64,000 nt of DNA, taken from Xylanibacter ruminicola. GTDB taxonomy: Bacteria; Bacteroidota; Bacteroidia; Bacteroidales; Bacteroidaceae. The notes beneath the pieces were generated by a model. The model worked only from the letters and a program-made list of their open reading frames with translations. It made no database searches and was not told where the DNA came from. Numbering within the stretch: position 1 is the first letter of the stretch; every line of letters starts with the position of its first letter. The stretch spans positions 124,001 to 188,000 of the forward strand of contig SUYC01000004.1 of NCBI GenBank assembly GCA_015060625.1, read 5' to 3'. Positions 18,418-29,021 of this stretch are shown here, piece by piece. A program made the position numbers and the translations under genes.

Positions 18418-20448
18418 TTGAGATACGATCAACTATTCACCAAGACACTACTGACCACCATACTTACGGGTATGGTCATGAGTGCATCAGCGAACAAACG
18501 TGATTCGCTGAATATCTTGAATCGTATCTACAGTTACCAGCAAGCCAACACGGCAGCCATCGACAGTCTTGAGGACAAGGTGTATGCCAAGTTCCGCTAT
18601 CATGTGGATAAGCGCAATGCCGTGTTATGGCTCATTCCCTCGATGTATGTGATAGCCAAGAACGAAAGAGATTATATCCGCGAGTCGTACAGCAAAGTTG
18701 TATTCGCTGATGCGCACAATTACGACATCTCCAACCAGCTGCTATCGGGCACCATTCGTCACAATCGCAAGACACTCCCTACCCTGCTCGACTACATCAC
18801 GCCCAACATCTACGACATCGACTTGTATGATGGACACATGCTGTCGCCCTTTAACAAGTGCAACCGCAGGTATTACCGTTTCACACAGAAGTTGCGGCAC
18901 GACGGCACCACGCGTCTGGAGTTCCGCCCGAAGATATACAACACGCAACTGTTGAACGGCTATGCCATTGTTGATACCAAGACGGGACGGATTGTGCGTA
19001 CGCTGCTGAATGGTGAGTTCGATATGCTCACTTTCCGCACTGAGATTACACAGGGCGCTGAGGGTGCTCGCTCCATCATGCCTGCGAAATGCACGACAGC
19101 AGCCACCTTCCGCTTTATGGGCAACAGGATTTCGGCGCTGTTCGAAGCCAGCTACAACTGCAACAAGACGCTACCCGACTCTGTAGAAAAATTGGAAAGC
19201 AGAGAGCTGATGGATGAGATTCGTCCGATTCCCCTTACAGAAACAGACAAGCGTATATACGAGGCTTATGACCAAAAAAGCCGTCAGGACTCGTTATCAC
19301 AAGATACGCAACCAAAGAAGCAGCGACTTTGGAAGAAGATATTCTGGGATACCATTGGCGAGAACCTGGTTACCCCCATCAAAGCAGAGTCGGAGGAAGC
19401 CAACTTCAGCATGTCGCCCATCATTAACCCGATGTACCTGAGCTATAGCCATACCCGTGGCGTGCGCTACAAAATGCGCTTCCGTTCGCAGTACAACTTC
19501 TCGGCTCACCGTTATCTGTCATTAAACCCCACATTCGGTTATACCTTCAAGGACCATCAGTTTTACTTCACGGCCCCACTCCGAATGACGTATAACCCAA
19601 AGCGTAACGGATATACCGAGATTGTGTTTGGTAATGGTAACCGCATCACAACATCCACTGTGATGGACGTGATAAACGCAGCTCATCAGGACACCATCAA
19701 CTTCGAAAATACAGACATGGACAAGTTCAAGGACCAGCACCTGAGTATCACCAATAATATCATGATATTCGACTGGCTGGATATTGAGACAGGGGTCATC
19801 TATCATTGCCGTTCGGCTGTGAATAAGGAGCTGATGAAGTGTTATCACATGCCCACAGAGTATCGAAGTTTTGCACCAAACATCGGACTCAAGTTCTCAC
19901 CGTGGCAGAATCATGGTCCTGTACTGTCGGCCGACTACGAACGAGGCATAAAGGGAATCAACCAGTCCGACATGGAATACGAGCGCTGGGAATTCGATGC
20001 CCAATGGAAGAAAAAGATTCCAGGTTTGCGACTGCTCAACATGCGAGCAGGCGCAGGTTTCTACACGAATAAGAAAGATAATCTGTTTGTGGATTTCGCG
20101 AATTTCCGCGATGAGAATCTGCCTGAGGGATGGGACGACGACTGGAGTGGTAACTTCCAACTGCTACGTAGTCGTGAATACAACCTGTCCGACTACTACC
20201 TGCGTGGCAACATATCTTACGAGTCGCCTATGCTGGTAGCCACATGGATTCCCTATCTGGGAAAATATATTGAAAAAGAGCGCTTTTACCTGAGCGGCGT
20301 ATTGCTTCAGGACTCGCGCCCCTATTACGAGTTAGGCTATGGCTTTACCAACAGATATATCTCTGTTGGCGCCTTTGCCAGTTTCCGCAACACCCACTTC
20401 GACCGCATTGGCGTAGAGGTGGAATTTGAACTTTTCAGAAGATGGTAA
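18418..20448 (+). CDS. DUF5686-like outer-membrane protein
   Basis: 676 aa with a signal peptide (about 1-26, TLLTTILTGMVMSASA). The C-terminal half has alternating hydrophobic strands, aromatic residues and a terminal FELFRRW, as expected of an outer-membrane beta-barrel. The N-terminal part (KVYAKFRYHVDKRNAVLWLIPSMY) resembles the DUF5686 family of Bacteroidota. Its function is unknown. The start is taken as TTG 18418 because the next ATG (18472) would remove the signal peptide and an in-frame stop lies upstream. It lies 15 nt after uvrA and overlaps the AddA-like gene by 7 nt. Confidence 0.75.
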   Translation: MRYDQLFTKTLLTTILTGMVMSASANKRDSLNILNRIYSYQQANTAAIDSLEDKVYAKFRYHVDKRNAVLWLIPSMYVIAKNERDYIRESYSKVVFADAHNYDISNQLLSGTIRHNRKTLPTLLDYITPNIYDIDLYDGHMLSPFNKCNRRYYRFTQKLRHDGTTRLEFRPKIYNTQLLNGYAIVDTKTGRIVRTLLNGEFDMLTFRTEITQGAEGARSIMPAKCTTAATFRFMGNRISALFEASYNCNKTLPDSVEKLESRELMDEIRPIPLTETDKRIYEAYDQKSRQDSLSQDTQPKKQRLWKKIFWDTIGENLVTPIKAESEEANFSMSPIINPMYLSYSHTRGVRYKMRFRSQYNFSAHRYLSLNPTFGYTFKDHQFYFTAPLRMTYNPKRNGYTEIVFGNGNRITTSTVMDVINAAHQDTINFENTDMDKFKDQHLSITNNIMIFDWLDIETGVIYHCRSAVNKELMKCYHMPTEYRSFAPNIGLKFSPWQNHGPVLSADYERGIKGINQSDMEYERWEFDAQWKKKIPGLRLLNMRAGAGFYTNKKDNLFVDFANFRDENLPEGWDDDWSGNFQLLRSREYNLSDYYLRGNISYESPMLVATWIPYLGKYIEKERFYLSGVLLQDSRPYYELGYGFTNRYISVGAFASFRNTHFDRIGVEVEFELFRRW

Positions 20449-23400
20449 ACGAGACACAGAAATCACTCACCGTATATAAGGCCAGCGCTGGAAGTGGTAA
20501 GACTTTCACCCTGGCCACCGAGTATATCCGCCTGCTGGTAGAGAATCCGCAGAGCTATCGTAACATCCTGGCAGTAACCTTTACCAACAAGGCTACCGAG
20601 GAGATGAAGATGCGTATTCTGAGCCAGCTGTATGGTATCTGGAAACAGTTACCCGAGTCGGACAATTATCTGCAGAATATCCAAGTAAAAACAGGGCTGA
20701 AACCAGAGGTTATCAGCGAGCGAGCCGGGGTGGCACTTAACAACCTGACTCACAACTACAACTATTTCCGCGTTGAAACCATCGACACATTCTTCCAGAG
20801 TGTGCTGCGCAACATGGCACGCGAGCTCGACCTGACAACCAACCTGCGTATTGGATTGAACGACTATCAGGTTGAGGAGCTGGCTGTTGACCAGCTCATT
20901 GAGGAACTGACCACAACCGATGTGATGCTGCAATGGATTCTGAAGTATATCATGGAGAATATATCTGATGATAAATCCTGGAATGTGATTGCACAAATCA
21001 AGAAGTTTGGTCAGAATATCTTTAAGGATTATTATAAAGAGGTGAGTCTCACGCTCGAGCAAAAGATGGGCGAGGAAGGGTTCTTTGAAAACTATACCAC
21101 CAGACTGCGCGAGCTGAAAAAGGCCGCCGAGGCTTATATGAAAGAGATTGGCGAATCGTTTTTCGACACGCTCGAAGGCGAAGGTTTCAGTGTTGACGAC
21201 CTGTCGAGTAAGCAGCGAGGCATCGCCAGTTTCTTTAACAAACTGCGCAAGGGCACCTTCGATCCATCCATTATCACAGCGACGGTGAATAACCACCTGG
21301 AGAACATCGAGAAGTGGTGCCCGAAGACCCACCCACAGCGCGACGCCGTGCTGAACGTGGTTGAATCAGCGTTGTTACAGATACTGAAATGCGCCGTTGA
21401 GGCACAAGAAAAACAATGGAAAATATTCCAATCTGCCAACCTCACGCTTCGCCATCTTAACCAGTTGCGCCTGTTAAGCAGCATCGAAAAGAAGGTACGC
21501 GAACTTAACGAGACCGACAACCGTTTTCTGCTGAGCGACACCCAGCAACTGCTCCACTCGCTTATAGACGGTAGCGACTCGCCCTTTATCTTCGAGAAGA
21601 TTGGTACCCAGCTCAAGCACGTGATGATTGATGAGTTTCAGGACACCTCTACCATCCAGTGGCAGAACTTCAAGGTGCTCCTCTCTGAAACCATGAGTCA
21701 CGACGATGGCAGCAACCTGATTGTGGGCGATGTGAAACAGAGTATCTATCGTTGGCGCTCAGGCGACTGGCGCTTGCTGAATGGTATCGAGCAGCAGTTT
21801 AACGCCATGCTGATGGATATCAAATCGCTCTCCACTAACTACCGTTCTACACGTAACGTCATCGATTTCAACAACAAGTTCTTTACCCATGCAGCCAACT
21901 TAGAGTATGCCGCACTTGAAGAGTTGAACTGCGACGAGCGCAACCAGCTGCAGAAGGCCTATGCCGATGTTACCCAGCAGGTACCGGAGAGCAAACCGCA
22001 GGAAGGACAGATTACCATCGAGCTGCTGCCCAGCGAAGAATATCAGGAACAGGTGCTGGCCCACATGACTGAAAACGTGAGCGAACTGATCAGTCAGGGT
22101 GTTAGTCAAAAGGATATCGCCATCCTGGTGCGCTACAACTTCCACATCCCCATCATTGCCCAGTATTTTCTGGAGCATCTGCCAGCCGTGAGCATTGTCA
22201 GCGACGAGGCCTTCCGATTAGATGCCTCGAGTGCTGTATGCCTGATGATTCAGACCCTGCAACTACTGCTCACCCCCGACGACCAGCTTACCAAGGCAGC
22301 CATCGTAAAAACCTGGCTCTGTACCGTTCAAGGCAAAGAGTTGAGTGATAACGAGTTTATGATAGCAGGCAGCAACCTGGATGCCTACTTGCCTGAGGCC
22401 TATATAGCCCACTTTGATGAGCTGCTGACGCTGCCACTCTACGAGCTGGCCGAGAAGATCTACGCCATCTTCGAATTGCACCGCCTGGAGGGTCAGGGCG
22501 CCTACCTATGTGCCTTCTACGACCAACTGGCCAACTACGTTAACGAGAACACCACAGATATCCAGTCGTTCCTGACAGAGTGGGATGAGTCGCTCTGCAA
22601 AAAGACCATCCAAAGCGATGAAACCAATGGTATTCGCCTGATATCTATTCACAAATCAAAGGGATTGGAGTTCGACCATGTGATTATTCCCTTCTGCGAC
22701 TGGCCTTTGGAAAAGACGACAGATAACATCATCTGGTGCCAACCCAACGAGGCGCCGTTCAACGATCTGCCCATCGTTCCCATCGACTATAGTCAGAAGG
22801 CCATGTTAGGCACGATCTACGAAGGCGACTACCTGCACGAGCACTTACAGAACATGGTTGACAACCTGAACCTGCTGTACGTAGCCTTTACCCGTGCAGC
22901 AAAGAGCCTGTTTGTGATTGGTAAGCGTGGCGTGAAGAACTCGCGTTCGGCCTTGATAGAGCTTTGCCTGCCCTTAGTGGCCGGCGATATGCCTGATGCT
23001 CAACTTGAAGGTATGGAGAACGACGACGCAGCGATAGTATTCTCGATGGGTTCACTCTCTGTTGCACCCGCTTCGCAGAAAGAGAGTGCCCCCAGTCAGA
23101 ACCCCTTCCTGCAGAAATCCGAGGCAGTTCATGTGGCTATCCGTAACTTCGAGAGTCAGGTAAACTTCCGTCAGAGTAATCGTAGTCGCGACTTTATCCA
23201 AGGCGACGAGCAGGACCAGCAGCATCGTTATATCCAGGCAGGTAGCGTGCTTCACGAAATTTTCTCGACCATCCAGACAGAGAAGGACATCCCCGAAGCC
23301 CTGCAGCGCCTGCAGTTCGAGGGTATCCTGTACGATGAAGAGATGACAGCCGAGAAGATTACCACCATGCTGCGCAAACGCCTGTCCGACCCCCGTGTAG

Positions 23401-23663
23401 CCTCGTGGTTCTCGCCCCATTGGACGCTCTTTAACGAGTGCACCATTCTCTCTGTAGAAGATGGCGAAGTAAAGGAGCATCGCCCCGACCGTGTGATGAC
23501 AGATGGGCACGAGTGGATTGTGGTAGATTTTAAGTTCGGCCATCCCAACCCCGACTACCATGCTCAGGTTCGCCGCTATATGGACCTGTTGCAGTCGATG
23601 GGCCACCAAAACATCAAAGGCTATCTGTGGTACGTATATAGTAACAAGATTGAAGAAGTATGA
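20442..23663 (+). CDS. AddA/RecB-like UvrD helicase-nuclease
   Basis: 1073 aa. This is a UvrD/Rep superfamily 1A helicase: Walker A ASAGSGKT at 14-21, motif II MIDEFQDT (about 396), motif III VGDVKQSIYRWR, motif V ISIHKSKGLEFDHV and motif VI LLYVAFTRA. The C-terminus carries a PD-(D/E)XK nuclease signature, EWIVVDFKFG, with a QxxxY-like continuation (AQVRRYMDLL). It would unwind and degrade double-strand ends and load RecA during recombinational repair, as AddA does. The stop overlaps the next start by 4 nt; the next gene is the AddB-like partner. Confidence 0.9.
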   Translation: MVNETQKSLTVYKASAGSGKTFTLATEYIRLLVENPQSYRNILAVTFTNKATEEMKMRILSQLYGIWKQLPESDNYLQNIQVKTGLKPEVISERAGVALNNLTHNYNYFRVETIDTFFQSVLRNMARELDLTTNLRIGLNDYQVEELAVDQLIEELTTTDVMLQWILKYIMENISDDKSWNVIAQIKKFGQNIFKDYYKEVSLTLEQKMGEEGFFENYTTRLRELKKAAEAYMKEIGESFFDTLEGEGFSVDDLSSKQRGIASFFNKLRKGTFDPSIITATVNNHLENIEKWCPKTHPQRDAVLNVVESALLQILKCAVEAQEKQWKIFQSANLTLRHLNQLRLLSSIEKKVRELNETDNRFLLSDTQQLLHSLIDGSDSPFIFEKIGTQLKHVMIDEFQDTSTIQWQNFKVLLSETMSHDDGSNLIVGDVKQSIYRWRSGDWRLLNGIEQQFNAMLMDIKSLSTNYRSTRNVIDFNNKFFTHAANLEYAALEELNCDERNQLQKAYADVTQQVPESKPQEGQITIELLPSEEYQEQVLAHMTENVSELISQGVSQKDIAILVRYNFHIPIIAQYFLEHLPAVSIVSDEAFRLDASSAVCLMIQTLQLLLTPDDQLTKAAIVKTWLCTVQGKELSDNEFMIAGSNLDAYLPEAYIAHFDELLTLPLYELAEKIYAIFELHRLEGQGAYLCAFYDQLANYVNENTTDIQSFLTEWDESLCKKTIQSDETNGIRLISIHKSKGLEFDHVIIPFCDWPLEKTTDNIIWCQPNEAPFNDLPIVPIDYSQKAMLGTIYEGDYLHEHLQNMVDNLNLLYVAFTRAAKSLFVIGKRGVKNSRSALIELCLPLVAGDMPDAQLEGMENDDAAIVFSMGSLSVAPASQKESAPSQNPFLQKSEAVHVAIRNFESQVNFRQSNRSRDFIQGDEQDQQHRYIQAGSVLHEIFSTIQTEKDIPEALQRLQFEGILYDEEMTAEKITTMLRKRLSDPRVASWFSPHWTLFNECTILSVEDGEVKEHRPDRVMTDGHEWIVVDFKFGHPNPDYHAQVRRYMDLLQSMGHQNIKGYLWYVYSNKIEEV

Positions 23664-26299
23664 AGAGTTTCCTTGAACATGTAGCAGAAGATCTGCTTTC
23701 GAGATATGGCACCAATCTATCACGTGTAGCCGTGGTGTTCCCCAACAAGCGTGCCTCGCTATTCCTGAACGAGCACCTGGCTCGCCTGGCAGGCCAACCC
23801 ATCTGGAGTCCTGCCTATATCACCATCAGCGATTTGTTTCGCTCGCATTCCAAACTGCAAGTGGCAGACCCCATCCTGCTGGTATGCGAACTGCATCGTG
23901 TGTTTACAGCCTGTACAGGCATCGACGAGACACTCGACCATTTCTATGGTTGGGGACAGTTGTTGCTTTCCGACTTTGATGATTTGGATAAGAACATGGC
24001 ACCAGCCGATAAAGTATTGGCCAACCTGCGCGATATCCATGAGCTCGACGACACCTCGTATCTCACCCCCGAGCAGCGCGAGATGATCAAACGCTTTTTC
24101 AGCAATTTCTCGGAGGAGCATAACAGCGAACTGAAAGAGCGATTCCTTCGCCTTTGGAGCCATATCGGCGAAATCTACTATGCCTACAACCAGCAGCTGG
24201 CCGAGAAGCAGTTGGCCTACGAGGGTGCCCTCTATCGCCAGGTGGCAACAGACGAGACCCTGACGTTTGAATACGACACCTATGCATTTATCGGCTTCAA
24301 CCTGCTGCAAAAGGTAGAGCAGACACTCTTCAGCCGATTGGAGAAGATGGGTAAAGCCATTTTTTATCAAGATACCGACGAGGTACCACCACGCCACATC
24401 AACCTGATTTCGGCTCCTACCGAGAATATCCAGGCACGCTACATCAGCGAGTGGCTGAATGCCGACCGTATCAACGATGGCAGGAAAACAGCCATTGTGC
24501 TTTGTAACGAGGGTTTGCTGCAAACCGTTATCCACTGCCTGCCCAAGCATGTCGATAAAATCAATATCACCACAGGTTATCCACTTGGTCAGACATCGAT
24601 AGCCTCGCTCATCAACACGCTCATCAATATGCAGGTTCATGGCTATTCACTGCGCAAGCAAACTTTTGCTCGCAGATGGGTAGAGAGCATTAAGCGCCAC
24701 CCTTATGCCACGCTGATGCCTGATGACTTTGCCAGTCAGCGCTATACCGATATCCAACCCCTGCTGCATTGGCTCATCAGTCTTACGCAAACCATCGCCA
24801 CCTCCAAGAGTCCCATCATCGATTCACCACTCGATACAGAGAGTCTCTTCCGTATGTACACCTTACTTAACAGGCTGAGCGGATTGGTGGACAGTGGTGT
24901 GCTCAGGGTGGATGTGATTACACTGCAACGCCTGATCGTTCAGCTGATATCAACCACCTCCATTCCCTTCCATGGCGAACCAGCAGAAGGTATCCAGGTG
25001 ATGGGTGTGCTCGAAACGCGAAACCTCGACTTCGACCATGTGCTGCTGCTCTCGTGCAACGAGGGTAACATGCCACGTGGCGTTAACGACACGTCGTTTA
25101 TCCCCTACGCTTTGCGCAAGGCCTATGGACTGACCACTATCGACTACAAAGTATCCATCTACGAGCACTATTTCCATCGCCTTCTGCAACGTGCTGGCGA
25201 CGTTACCATTCTGTATAATAATGCCACCAGCGATGGTAAGACAGCCGAGATGTCGCGCTTTATACTCCAGCTGATGGTGGAGCACAAGATACCTATTACG
25301 TTCCAGACCCTGAAAGCCGGTCAGACGCCACAGCTCCATGCCCCCAAGGCCATTAACAAGACACCTGAGGTGATGACCCAGCTGCAGCGCCGCTTTACCA
25401 AAGATGCTGGCGGCATTAGTCCTACAGCCATCAACACCTATCTGCGCTGCCAACTGCGTTTCTTCTATCGATATGTTTGCGAGCTGACAGAGCCCGACAA
25501 CACAGAGGACGATTTGATTGACAACCGCCTGTTTGGTAACATCTTCCACAAGTCAGCCCAACTGGTTTACCAGTATCTGGTAAAAACCAAGGCCACCATC
25601 ACTGCGATGGCGCTCGACGATTTGCTGAAAGACGAGGTAACGATCGAGCGTGTGGTGGATGAAGCCATCAAACAGGAGTTTTTCCATATCCACGATGCCT
25701 CACGCCCCCTGCCACCACTCGATGGTTTGCAGCTTATTAATCGCGAGGTTATCATCAAGTATGTTCGCCAGTTGCTGGAGTGCGATCGCCGCTTGGCACC
25801 CTTTCATATTCTGGGACTCGAAAAGCCTGTCAACATCACCCTGAACAATCAGTATATCGCAGGTATCATCGACCGTTTGGATAGTATTACCGACCCAGAA
25901 ACCGGCCTGGAGCGTATTCGCGTGGTGGATTATAAAACAGGTTCGCGCCAGATGAAGGCCATGCCCGATGTGGCAGCCATATTCTCGCAGGAGGCCATCA
26001 AGGACCATAGCGATTACTTCCTGCAGACGCTGCTCTACGCCTACATTGTGCGCAACAAGACGCCACAGATGGTAGCACCATGCCTACTGTTTATTCAGCA
26101 TGCAGGTAGCGAGGATTACGACCCGACATTAAAGATAGGTAAGGATGCCATTAAGGATATAGCCGATTATTCGGAAGAGTTTATCATGCTGTTACGCCAA
26201 CAGTTAGACGATATCTTTAACGCCCAGATGGCTTTTGTGCCAACCGACGACCAGCATCGTTGCGAAACATGCCCATACGCCTCGCTCTGCCGAGGGTGA
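23660..26299 (+). CDS. AddB-like PD-(D/E)XK exonuclease
   Basis: 879 aa. The N-terminal region is an inactive helicase-like fold. The C-terminal RecB-type nuclease has D757-Y-K759 in VVDYKTGSRQ and an upstream RLFGNIFHKSAQ (catalytic His). Four cysteines are placed as in AddB iron-sulfur nucleases: C597 in YLRCQ and C868, C871, C877 in the C-terminal C-x2-C-x5-C. It would form the AddAB-type end-processing complex with the upstream gene. Its stop codon directly abuts the stop of the convergent MFS gene, with no terminator hairpin between. Confidence 0.88.
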   Translation: MKSFLEHVAEDLLSRYGTNLSRVAVVFPNKRASLFLNEHLARLAGQPIWSPAYITISDLFRSHSKLQVADPILLVCELHRVFTACTGIDETLDHFYGWGQLLLSDFDDLDKNMAPADKVLANLRDIHELDDTSYLTPEQREMIKRFFSNFSEEHNSELKERFLRLWSHIGEIYYAYNQQLAEKQLAYEGALYRQVATDETLTFEYDTYAFIGFNLLQKVEQTLFSRLEKMGKAIFYQDTDEVPPRHINLISAPTENIQARYISEWLNADRINDGRKTAIVLCNEGLLQTVIHCLPKHVDKINITTGYPLGQTSIASLINTLINMQVHGYSLRKQTFARRWVESIKRHPYATLMPDDFASQRYTDIQPLLHWLISLTQTIATSKSPIIDSPLDTESLFRMYTLLNRLSGLVDSGVLRVDVITLQRLIVQLISTTSIPFHGEPAEGIQVMGVLETRNLDFDHVLLLSCNEGNMPRGVNDTSFIPYALRKAYGLTTIDYKVSIYEHYFHRLLQRAGDVTILYNNATSDGKTAEMSRFILQLMVEHKIPITFQTLKAGQTPQLHAPKAINKTPEVMTQLQRRFTKDAGGISPTAINTYLRCQLRFFYRYVCELTEPDNTEDDLIDNRLFGNIFHKSAQLVYQYLVKTKATITAMALDDLLKDEVTIERVVDEAIKQEFFHIHDASRPLPPLDGLQLINREVIIKYVRQLLECDRRLAPFHILGLEKPVNITLNNQYIAGIIDRLDSITDPETGLERIRVVDYKTGSRQMKAMPDVAAIFSQEAIKDHSDYFLQTLLYAYIVRNKTPQMVAPCLLFIQHAGSEDYDPTLKIGKDAIKDIADYSEEFIMLLRQQLDDIFNAQMAFVPTDDQHRCETCPYASLCRG

Positions 26300-27475
26300 T
26301 TATCTGTTTTTGTTGTTTGTAAACCAGTTGTGGGTGAAATGGTACATAGCCAGAGCAGCTATTACCAGTACTAAAGCAGCTATCAGTGCGGCCGTCATAT
26401 TGCCTTGGAAGATAGCCACACCAGCACCTACACCCCATGCAATACCACTCTCCCATCCTAACAGGAAAGTGCTCTGCGATGTGCCACGTTGGCAATGGCG
26501 ACTCAGTTTGATAAAGAACAGCAGGAAACGCGCGCCTATCAATCCCACGCCCATACCAATAAAGAGCGGCGCAGCATACATCACGATGGGCAGATGGCGT
26601 GTTATCATCATGAGCAGGGCCACTCCCATCAGTATCAATCCTGTTACCACCTCGCTCTTCAGTTCAGCATTCTTGAACACAAAGCGCTGCGACAAGATGG
26701 ATACGGCAAAGCCCACCATCATCATCGAGTAGAACTGCTCTATCAGCACTACCGAGAGAATCATGCCCACTGCCAGAGTTACCAGCTGCAGATTAAAAAA
26801 CAAGGGGAATCCATGAGGCAGGAAGAAACGATCCAAACTAACGGTAGGGATATCGTCCTGAGGCGCACGGAACGGGAAGTTTACCAGCAGCACCAGCACA
26901 ACCACAGCCAGAGCGCAAGCCATCGTGCCCAGCAGCACATAGTGGAAACCAGCCACACGGCCTATCAGCAATCCCGCCATGGGACCCATGCTCAAGGCAA
27001 ATCTCGAGAACCAGGCAGCCGAATGGTTAGCCTCGGTTCGCTGGAACGACTCGCTGGTATCGATAATCAGCGTACTGGTGAGCACCATCTGAGCCAATCC
27101 GAAAACGGCTCCTTGCGCAAAGCGCTGCACATAAACAACCATCGGATCGGCCACACGCATGTGCAAACCATCGATATAATACAGGGCAGTTATCAATAGT
27201 GCCTCGATCAGTACAGCAACAATGCACACTAAGTTTCTACGATAGTGCTGAACCATATAAGACACGAATGCTCCCAGTGCAAACAGTCCTACTCCGAATG
27301 CAGCCATAGCAATACCAGCCTCCTGGGCCGAGAAATTCTGAATTTCCATCAGCCAGCGAGGCATAGTAGGTACAAGCATATAGACCGTCATGGCCAACAG
27401 GAAGTTGGCAATGGCCATCAACCAAAAATCTTTATGCCACAACCTGATATGTACGGGCGTACTCTGCGAATTCAT
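26300..27475 (-). CDS. MFS transporter
   Basis: 391 aa with about 12 hydrophobic segments and the MFS layout of two six-helix halves. The loop between the first helices reads PTMPRWLMEI. I see no substrate-specific motif; similar Bacteroidota proteins are annotated as generic MFS or YfcJ/arabinose-efflux-like transporters. It is a single gene, with a minus-strand TAATTTTG box at plus-strand 27510-27517. The transcript runs convergently against the AddB-like gene. Confidence 0.85.
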   Translation of the reverse strand: MNSQSTPVHIRLWHKDFWLMAIANFLLAMTVYMLVPTMPRWLMEIQNFSAQEAGIAMAAFGVGLFALGAFVSYMVQHYRRNLVCIVAVLIEALLITALYYIDGLHMRVADPMVVYVQRFAQGAVFGLAQMVLTSTLIIDTSESFQRTEANHSAAWFSRFALSMGPMAGLLIGRVAGFHYVLLGTMACALAVVVLVLLVNFPFRAPQDDIPTVSLDRFFLPHGFPLFFNLQLVTLAVGMILSVVLIEQFYSMMMVGFAVSILSQRFVFKNAELKSEVVTGLILMGVALLMMITRHLPIVMYAAPLFIGMGVGLIGARFLLFFIKLSRHCQRGTSQSTFLLGWESGIAWGVGAGVAIFQGNMTAALIAALVLVIAALAMYHFTHNWFTNNKNR

Positions 27476-27535
27476 TCTGGTTTTAATGATTCTATTAATA
27501 TTTCGGCTGCAAAATTAGTGATTTTTTATGAGAAA

Positions 27536-27567
27536 TTTGCTGTTTTCGAGATTTTAGTGTAATTTTG
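27536..27567 (+). promoter_or_regulatory. Consensus promoter of DUF3298-rsmG-MBL operon
   Basis: TTTG at 27536-27539, a 20-nt spacer and TAATTTTG at 27560-27567. The start codon ATG 27589 lies about 15 nt after the expected transcription start. Confidence 0.75.
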
Positions 27568-27588
27568 CGCAAAAATAATTTCAAAAGT

Positions 27589-28398
27589 ATGACAATCAGA
27601 CTTAAATACGTGCTCTTTTTGACAATTCTCACCATTTTTACAGGTTGCAGGAATGACGGCGAGGGCCAACTGACATTCGAGATGCTTTCGGCTGAAAAAT
27701 CTATTCGTTTGTCGAACGAAGAGCTATCTCCGCAGTGCAGTGTGAGCCTCAAGCTGCCTTGCGCCACGAAAGAGAGTGGCGAGGTGGGCCAGAAGATAAA
27801 CGAGGCCGTGGTGTATCGCCTCTTTAATCAGGAAGATATGGGCATGCAAGGCGCGATGGACCAGTTTGTGGAAGCCTACACCATGAGCTATAAGAGCAAC
27901 ATGCTGCCCCTCTACAATGCCGATCGTGCCGATACCACCAAGCGTTCGTGGTACGAATTCCATTATATCATCAATGCCACCACCGAGCAGACGTCGAAAC
28001 GCACGCTGGCTTATCTGGCCACCATCGACTATAGCGAAGGCCACGCCAACAGTATCCACCAGCTGATTCCCATGAATTTCAATATCGAAACGGCCAAGGA
28101 AATCAAGATGAAGGATATCTTTGTGGATGGCTACGAAACCCAATTGCCTCGCCTGCTGCTGAAGGCGCTCATGGAGAAGACCGAGACGCAGAATCGCGAA
28201 CAGCTGAAGGAGATGGGCTATCTGGACCAGGTAGAAATGTATGTACCCGAGAACTTTATTGTGAGCGATAATACCATCACCTTTATTTTCAACCCCTCCG
28301 AGATAGCCTCGCTGGAGTTAGGCACTATCGAGCTGGTGCTCACCTATGCACAGCTAAAGAAATATGTAAAACCCGCATTTATCAAATCCATACAATGA
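27589..28398 (+). CDS. DUF3298-type lipoprotein
   Basis: 269 aa. The N-terminus YVLFLTILTIFTGC is a lipoprotein signal with Cys in the lipobox. The body resembles the DUF4163/DUF3298 (PdaC/RsiV-like) arrangement: WYEFHYIINATTEQ, then a C-terminal region with YVPENFIVSDNTITFIFNPSEIAS. RsiV-like domains bind lysozyme or polysaccharide in other bacteria; a similar role here is only inference. ATG 27589 is chosen because the in-frame TTG at 27565 lies inside the promoter box. The stop overlaps the rsmG start by 4 nt. Confidence 0.8.
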   Translation: MTIRLKYVLFLTILTIFTGCRNDGEGQLTFEMLSAEKSIRLSNEELSPQCSVSLKLPCATKESGEVGQKINEAVVYRLFNQEDMGMQGAMDQFVEAYTMSYKSNMLPLYNADRADTTKRSWYEFHYIINATTEQTSKRTLAYLATIDYSEGHANSIHQLIPMNFNIETAKEIKMKDIFVDGYETQLPRLLLKALMEKTETQNREQLKEMGYLDQVEMYVPENFIVSDNTITFIFNPSEIASLELGTIELVLTYAQLKKYVKPAFIKSIQ

Positions 28399-29021
28399 CA
28401 GCAGAAATTATTCAGAAATATTTTCCAGAACTGAGCGACGAGCAGCGCCAGCAGTTCGACGCTCTGGATGCGCTTTATCGCGACTGGAACACCAAGATTA
28501 ATGTGATTTCGCGTAAGGATATCGACCAGCTTTACGAGCACCATGTGCTCCACTCGTTGGCCATTGCCAAAATCGTCAACTTCCGTCCAGGCACGCGCAT
28601 TCTCGACTTTGGCACCGGTGGCGGATTTCCTGGTGTGCCCCTGAGCATTCTGTTTCCAGAGTGCCAGTTCAAGCTGATTGACGGAACCGGCAAGAAGATT
28701 CGCGTGGCTCAGGAGGTGTGCAATGCCATCGGTCTGAAGAACTGCCAGCCCACCCACCTGCGTGGCGAGGACGAGAAAGATAAGTACGACTTTATTGTGA
28801 GTCGCGCTGTGATGCCCCTCCCCGACTTGGTGAAGCTGATGCGCAAGAACATCTCGAAAGATCAGAGAAATGCGCTGCCCAATGGTGTTATCTGCCTGAA
28901 GGGTGGCGATTTGCAGGCCGAACTGCAACCCTATCACAAAATAGTAGAAACCACCGACATCTCGCAGTTCTTCAGCGAAGAGTGGTTTAAGGAAAAATAC
29001 GTTATCTATCTGCCCCTGTAA
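28395..29021 (+). CDS. rsmG: 16S rRNA (guanine-N7) methyltransferase RsmG
   Basis: 208 aa. RsmG (GidB) methylates N7 of G527 in 16S rRNA with S-adenosylmethionine. The family opening DWNTKINVISRKD is followed by the SAM-binding glycine loop LDFGTGGGFPGVPLSI (about 74-89) and FIVSRAVMPLP (about 134-144). The length is normal. It is translationally coupled to both neighbours, with a 4-nt overlap upstream and a 1-nt overlap downstream. Confidence 0.95.
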   Translation: MTAEIIQKYFPELSDEQRQQFDALDALYRDWNTKINVISRKDIDQLYEHHVLHSLAIAKIVNFRPGTRILDFGTGGGFPGVPLSILFPECQFKLIDGTGKKIRVAQEVCNAIGLKNCQPTHLRGEDEKDKYDFIVSRAVMPLPDLVKLMRKNISKDQRNALPNGVICLKGGDLQAELQPYHKIVETTDISQFFSEEWFKEKYVIYLPL